From positions 7,445 to 71,444 of the forward strand of contig JAWOGF010000066.1 in the NCBI GenBank assembly GCA_046497075.1: a stretch of 64,000 bases of DNA, in the 5' to 3' direction. The position numbers and the translations under genes are program-made. Below, piece by piece: positions 61,401 through 64,000 of the stretch (the stretch's first letter is position 1; each line of letters opens with the position of its first letter). The notes beneath the pieces were generated by a model. It saw nothing but the letters and a program-made list of their open reading frames with translations, was not told the DNA's origin and searched no databases. Source of the stretch: Saliniplasma sp046497075 (GTDB lineage Archaea > Thermoplasmatota > Thermoplasmata > Halarchaeoplasmatales > Halarchaeoplasmataceae).

Positions 61401-63893
61401 GGTGCAGACCAGGATGAACTAGGATCCGATGGTATTGTGGACATATCCAGGGAGATCGAAGGAGGTGGCAATATGGATATGTATCCATGGACTAATCCAG
61501 AGTTATCACAGCCTATCAAGATATCGAACCCAAACCCAGTGGATATCGAGGCATCATTGAATACGACTTTATCTGTTTCTGTAGATGCAGGTATTCATCC
61601 AACCGAAGTCTCATTTTATCTTAACGGAGAGAAGATATATGATGAAACGATTAACAGTGATGGGATCGTGGAAACTGATGAGTTGGAGTTATGGTACGAA
61701 AGATCATATAACTGGTCTGTGGAAGCTAAGAACGTAGAGAACGGCGAGGTATTGAACAGAACATTGTCTCGAACATACTCCTTCTCAACCGGATCTCAAA
61801 AAGTTGAATCATTCGATATCTTTGTTGACGATACTAGAGCTGGAGAAGAGCCTGAGATAGAGTTGTATGATTCTAAAGACGAGTATGGATATTTACTTGA
61901 AGGGAACTTTACCGTGTTGATCGAGTTGTATGAGGAGATAGAACAATTGGATCTACTTTTCGAAGATGGGTCGGCGATCCACAATTGGTCTGATATCAAA
62001 GAAGCTGGGGAACACACAACCGTTGTTGAAATAGGGGGAGTTATAGAGTCATACACGTTCGAGGTATCATCATCTTCAGCATCATCACTAGATTTACGCG
62101 TTAGAGATATCGAAGCTGGTGAGTCACCTTCTATCGAGATCTTAGATGGCGAGGATAGATATGGAAATCCACTAGAAGGACCTTATGAGGTTCAGATAGA
62201 CATCGATGGTGTGATGGATTCAGTGGATTTAGAATTCTCCTCGGGTGGAGCTGTATACGATGATTGGGGTATATTGACTGAGGTTGGAGAATACACCGTT
62301 GAATTGTCCATAGATAATGTTACCGTCTCTGATTCGCTCTGTGTTGACAATGCGGATCTAGATTATCTCACAGTAGAGAAATTACCAGCAAACATCTCTG
62401 CGGGAGAGGGTTTTCAGGTAGAAATACTAGCGTTTGATGCTTATGGTAACGCGGCGAGGGGGCGGGAATTAAGAAATTTCACCATCGTTTCTGATAAAAA
62501 CGGGGAGATCTATAATGAAACCAAGGTCACACTCGGCGAAAAAGGGAATCATACCGCATTCATTGGAACAGATCTACTGGTGACCTCCGATGATCATAAT
62601 ATCACTATAGAAGCCCAGGGGGTATCATCCGATTCAGGGATAATTGAGGTGGTACCAGCGGATTTGGATCATTTGGATATAGCTTCTGACAAAACTACTG
62701 TTGAGGCTGGAGAGGATATAGAGTTATTTGCAACCGTTTATGATGAGTACAACAATAAGATCGAGGAAGTTACAGAAGAAACTGTTTGGTCTGATGATGT
62801 GGATGTTGCTGCATGGGACCAGAACGTTATAACTCCAGAGACTGCAGGGTTCTGGACTGTAACGGGTCTGTATGAAGAGATAGGGGATACTACGGAAATC
62901 ATCGTTGAACCGTCTGAGGTATATAAATTGGAGATCGATCCTTCTGAGGAAATGGTTATCAACGCAGGGAGAACGATAAATTTTAGTGCGGAAGCATACG
63001 ACGTATATGGAAATTTAGTCACTGAGGAAGATACGGACTTCGCTTGGGATAATACTGATGGAAGTGGATCATTCGAGGAGACCAAAGCAGGTAACTACGA
63101 AGTTATGGCTATATACAAAGGAGTGACTTCGGAACCTTTGACGGTTACTGTAGAACCAGGGGAGGTATCTGATTTCTCAGTTAACGTTGATGATATAGAT
63201 GTAGGGGGTAGACCTGTCATTGAGATATCAGGCGCTGAAGATGAGTACGGGAATTTACTGTTAGGTGAGTATTCAATCACGATCACTATAAACGAGGATA
63301 CGAAAACAGGGGTACAAATGTTTACTGAAGGAGATGCACAATTTACTTGGATTAGGATGGACGAGGATGGTGAATACACAGTAGAGATTACCATCAATGA
63401 GATAGGAAAGTCGGAGGAATTTGCTGTTTTATCCGATATTGTTCCTAGTCCTGCAGAATTCGAGTTATCCAACCTACGTGTGGAACCTGCAAAAACTGAA
63501 TCTGGAGGGGAAATAACGGTCATGATAGATGTCACTAATATCGGAGATGAAACAGGGCAATACATCGCTGAGTTCTATTTAGATGGAGAATACATAGGTT
63601 CTGATACCGTAACCGTAGATGGTGGTGAGACGGTTACTGCTTCAAACACTCGGATTCTAAATAAGGATGGTGCGTACGAGGTCTCAGTGGAGAGATATGA
63701 AGATGTTACAACGGTGACTGTTGAAAAGGATGAAGACCCAACTATAGACAGCCGGTGGCTGATCTTTGTATTCTTGGTGTCTGCCTTCGTAGCTTTATAT
63801 ATGTTTTTCAAAAAATCTTACTATGCAGAAGAGATCTATGAAGGAAAGAGGGATAACAAAGAGGAACTAAAAGTACTGAAGAAAAAGTACTGA
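55407..63893 (+). CDS. Giant surface protein: beta-helix, subtilisin-like protease, beta-helix, Ig-like repeats, membrane anchor
   Basis: 2,828 residues. A hydrophobic signal (about 7-25) is followed by a first right-handed beta-helix of NosD/CASH repeats (about 150-1085). Residues about 1095-1190 resemble an I9 propeptide. A peptidase S8 domain follows with the full triad: D1231 (IIDTG), H1270 (HGTHVAG), S1435 (GTSMSTPH) and oxyanion N1367 (AAGNDG). A second beta-helix array spans about 1603-1985, then several Ig-like/PKD-like domains with recurring EAGESPSIEILDGEDRYGNPL-type units, a CARDB-like domain (about 2690-2770), a membrane helix (about 2783-2803) and a lysine-rich tail. Probably cell-surface anchored, with roles in carbohydrate binding or protein degradation. 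The stop codon is inside a 14-bp repeat. Confidence 0.88.
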   Translation: MDRNDFLCVVIIFLLLFSLFNAGFYTYDTDRSYLSLDTSRDEKLSNQNTSSKPERNYHERTNVEVSDEIPYWRDYGRSIEEIISPPLGTKMETSYTNDPTRIDDISINQKVSEFSESKDSKLEDFENHPRITVNNDTELKEYADMYGWPGEGTENRPYMIQGYAFDGMGGKHAVHFGNVNDHFVLKENYIYNSTAFMGAGLVLSSTQNAIIEDNIFIENENGLDIWGSSNNTIEGNDISQNQVNGILIEGGIYNNINNNTISDNDEGAVLFNTEENNLGHNTITDNRFGISLVENSEKNNISANTIEGSQKGITLQHSDGNILEENSVSEGSIGISITSSSRNHINGNIIEGSEDGGIVLTSTFSTVISSNSMEECGLFIQGNILDHYNTHEIDIENTVNSEPVHYLKNQNEGSVQSPAGQVILANTTGVQIQGLDVSNGCIGLHLAYSEDNILVDIVSSSNNRYGLVLENSDMNLVKKSSFQRNQEGLSIHDSLDNTFLNNSVSDNSGGFVLSHSTNNQLVNNTVDVNQNGIDIWDSDNVKLESNLVLNNTRYGVILSESKNSLLRENALEGHGVFLEGASKEYWNTHEIDHSNTVNMSPIHYSKNDTGGEVPVDAGQVILANSTEISIEDQNLSEVCVGLLLGFSDNNTISNVNTSQNGFYGVRLEHSDNNTIKDSDISESSDGINIRSSNFNNIRNVTISDHYRGIIIWDGSHSNEVIDSRNTNNRHGIYIYQSNKISIEDNNISENDASGISMSSSNGISIVNNELWKNEEAVSMSSSSGNLLKENNLNSSGILIDGQSIQHWNTHVIDTTNIVDGFPIYYLKNETQGEIPSDASQVVLANCSHIDVHGLDLNNVSIGIQMGFSDNNTVSNNLLKDNLNSGLQIVDSHGNVIRDNQILRNGYGFEIRGSTENHVYENGFEDNIQAIYLWSSDINDIKNNNILENEKAVYLFSSNNNVLNNNTILENLDHAFFIRNSQYNRLSNNTISENNEYGIGLDSSEMNTLENNEVSFHEDGVIIDDSERNVIINNTVTNTNRFGIYLGNSQLNTVGFNDISNNLYGIWLYASDENHIHDNSFNIEKDRNNEDSKDKYDPESVILRFDTDIHQRLDSRKDVEEILEKKADNLASKVNGRTSRVYPAVNGAEISLGGDISVEEAINRLSSMSEVLYAEPNYLIELAEDTTSKDTASNTIPDDPGYDSLWGMDKIDASSAWNQTTGSEEVVIGIIDTGIDYHHEDLVKNMWEDKEGYHGYNAVNESYHPIDGHGHGTHVAGTIGAVGDNELGVVGVNWNVSLMALKMFDDSGSGTIGDAVACLEYVLEQKENGVNVVTTSNSWGGPGRSEMMYEIIEEHRDAGISMVAAAGNDGENNDQEPTYPANYELTNVISVAATDEDDELASFSNYGENSVHVAAPGVDINSTWMNDRYEYASGTSMSTPHVSGLIGLLSAYDPSYDHTNLKNIVLSSGDRPGSIEDLILTERRINASNAIETSPDPDEPYFWMHRPTNMSEHSVTSETDIMVSLTDGVDPIHEAEVYVEFSTDEDKLYLEDDGSGSDEPGDGYYTGTWIPTNFGVVELEITAQVDDWQETRNVSVFVFGGRTGISLHSSDQNKIMGNQISRKNRRGLEVQNSEKNEIMSNNISGNHGDGLYLVGSYKNCIGYNEIRRNNGFGVYSIDSKFNDLYKNNVTENLVGFNFYRSNENSIQGNDIFFNEGPGIHLTELSVENTIADNVVSHNTEEGIYIGSQSDNNTVLNNYFESNYQPIFVSESYNITIQENELSNNEKGLRLEKSDNNFVYRNHIEENLGKGIYLIDSDLNLIQNNSIRRNHGYGMDLYPGCSNSIEGNEISNNSRGISINTGSYENEVLNNDISLNSDHGIYTSTDDHTIKGNIIFQNGRYGMYLSRSDGNLIEGNELISNLEDSIYLWESNENVVRNNTCAHNIEYGVLLRDSERNWLYQNKFINNTDHAYDNGDNYWNIGYPMGGNHWDDHVEPDEKSGADQDELGSDGIVDISREIEGGGNMDMYPWTNPELSQPIKISNPNPVDIEASLNTTLSVSVDAGIHPTEVSFYLNGEKIYDETINSDGIVETDELELWYERSYNWSVEAKNVENGEVLNRTLSRTYSFSTGSQKVESFDIFVDDTRAGEEPEIELYDSKDEYGYLLEGNFTVLIELYEEIEQLDLLFEDGSAIHNWSDIKEAGEHTTVVEIGGVIESYTFEVSSSSASSLDLRVRDIEAGESPSIEILDGEDRYGNPLEGPYEVQIDIDGVMDSVDLEFSSGGAVYDDWGILTEVGEYTVELSIDNVTVSDSLCVDNADLDYLTVEKLPANISAGEGFQVEILAFDAYGNAARGRELRNFTIVSDKNGEIYNETKVTLGEKGNHTAFIGTDLLVTSDDHNITIEAQGVSSDSGIIEVVPADLDHLDIASDKTTVEAGEDIELFATVYDEYNNKIEEVTEETVWSDDVDVAAWDQNVITPETAGFWTVTGLYEEIGDTTEIIVEPSEVYKLEIDPSEEMVINAGRTINFSAEAYDVYGNLVTEEDTDFAWDNTDGSGSFEETKAGNYEVMAIYKGVTSEPLTVTVEPGEVSDFSVNVDDIDVGGRPVIEISGAEDEYGNLLLGEYSITITINEDTKTGVQMFTEGDAQFTWIRMDEDGEYTVEITINEIGKSEEFAVLSDIVPSPAEFELSNLRVEPAKTESGGEITVMIDVTNIGDETGQYIAEFYLDGEYIGSDTVTVDGGETVTASNTRILNKDGAYEVSVERYEDVTTVTVEKDEDPTIDSRWLIFVFLVSAFVALYMFFKKSYYAEEIYEGKRDNKEELKVLKKKY
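56545..58010 (+). repeat. Three related inserts in the first beta-helix of the giant protein
   Basis: Units of about 70 residues recur near 56545-56760, 57130-57340 and 57795-58010. Each reads like HWNTHEID..NTV...P(I/V)HYLKN...(D)AGQVILAN followed by a turn back to CASH repeats. The three copies are clearly homologous but differ at many residues. They interrupt the regular beta-helix coils. Confidence 0.75.
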
Positions 63894-64000
63894 AGAAAAA
63901 GTACTGAAGAAAAAGTACTGAAGAAAAAGTACTGAAGAAAAAGTACTGAAGAAAAAGTACTGAAGAAAAAGTACTGAAGAAAAAGTACTGAAGAAAAAGT
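63873..64000 (+). repeat. 14-bp tandem repeat at the 3' end of the giant gene
   Basis: GTACTGAAGAAAAA is repeated perfectly about nine times, starting at 63873 and running through the window end. The unit is not a multiple of three. The protein's last codons (VLKKKY and the TGA at 63891-63893) are encoded in the first one and a half copies. Confidence 0.97.

Noticed and set aside
63873..64000. CRISPR array
   Set aside because: The 14-bp unit repeats head to tail with no spacers, so it is a simple tandem repeat.

Overview
The window is archaeal. It carries one very long ribosomal-protein operon in euryarchaeal order, archaeal-type Cbf5, Rpp29, eIF1 (SUI1), Pth2 and TrmI. The three tRNA genes have no encoded CCA. 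Many start codons lie 25-30 bp after a TATA-like box, as in leaderless archaeal transcripts. A fused alkyltransferase-like/endonuclease V gene (a fusion described from Ferroplasma), a cold-shock protein, and the absence of L34e, L14e and adk from the secY-cbf5 segment all point to a Thermoplasmata-like euryarchaeon. That placement is inference. The DNA is A/T-rich and many proteins are strongly acidic, so a saline habitat is possible but not shown.

Layout. 1-2580 (minus): 2-oxoacid:ferredoxin oxidoreductase operon korDABC, with korC cut by the window edge. 2636-6988 (minus): CPBP protease with two zinc ribbons, acyl-CoA ligase, tRNA m1A methyltransferase TrmI, and a coiled-coil protein. 7083-9078 (plus): alkyltransferase/EndoV fusion overlapping a histone-deacetylase-family amidohydrolase. 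9132-9323: promoter and a strongly folded leader or small RNA. 9324-25006 (plus): 24 ribosomal proteins plus SUI1 and Rpp29 (L3 to L15), then SecY, the DUF106 insertase, cytidylate kinase and Cbf5, mostly overlapping or within 15 bp of each other. Ribosomal protein S3 carries an unusual (EEEPE)n tail.

25051-31044 and beyond: intron-bearing tRNA-Ser, an HTH regulator and two small conserved-looking proteins, tRNA-Phe, a zinc-ribbon membrane protein and a cold-shock protein. A MATE exporter follows, with two palindromic operators at its start and a MarR regulator behind it. Then comes an isoprenoid/salvage operon: AcnX large subunit, AcnX small subunit fused to a Nudix domain, and MtnA. 32850-34605: a Cas4-like nuclease with four inserted membrane helices, convergent with a lipoprotein/membrane-protein pair. 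34742-38510: a cyanophycin module (small acidic protein, cyanophycin synthetase, convergent cyanophycinase), rarely reported in archaea. An acyltransferase, an iron alcohol dehydrogenase and an Asp/Glu racemase-family protein follow.

41378-55282: tRNA-Val, UPF0201, a CNNM/CBS protein, a DUF1616-like membrane protein-Pth2-DUF99 cluster, an FTR-rubredoxin fusion with glutaredoxin, glutamine synthetase and SHMT, a YbjQ protein, two acetyltransferases, PAP2, MFS, an NAD-kinase-like protein, QueE and an ADP-forming acyl-CoA synthetase alpha subunit. 55407-63893 is one 2,828-residue surface protein in which a subtilisin-type protease sits between two parallel-beta-helix arrays. Its stop codon lies in a 14-bp tandem repeat that runs off the window. 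No intergenic stretch exceeds 300 bp, and no CRISPR array or insertion sequence was seen.
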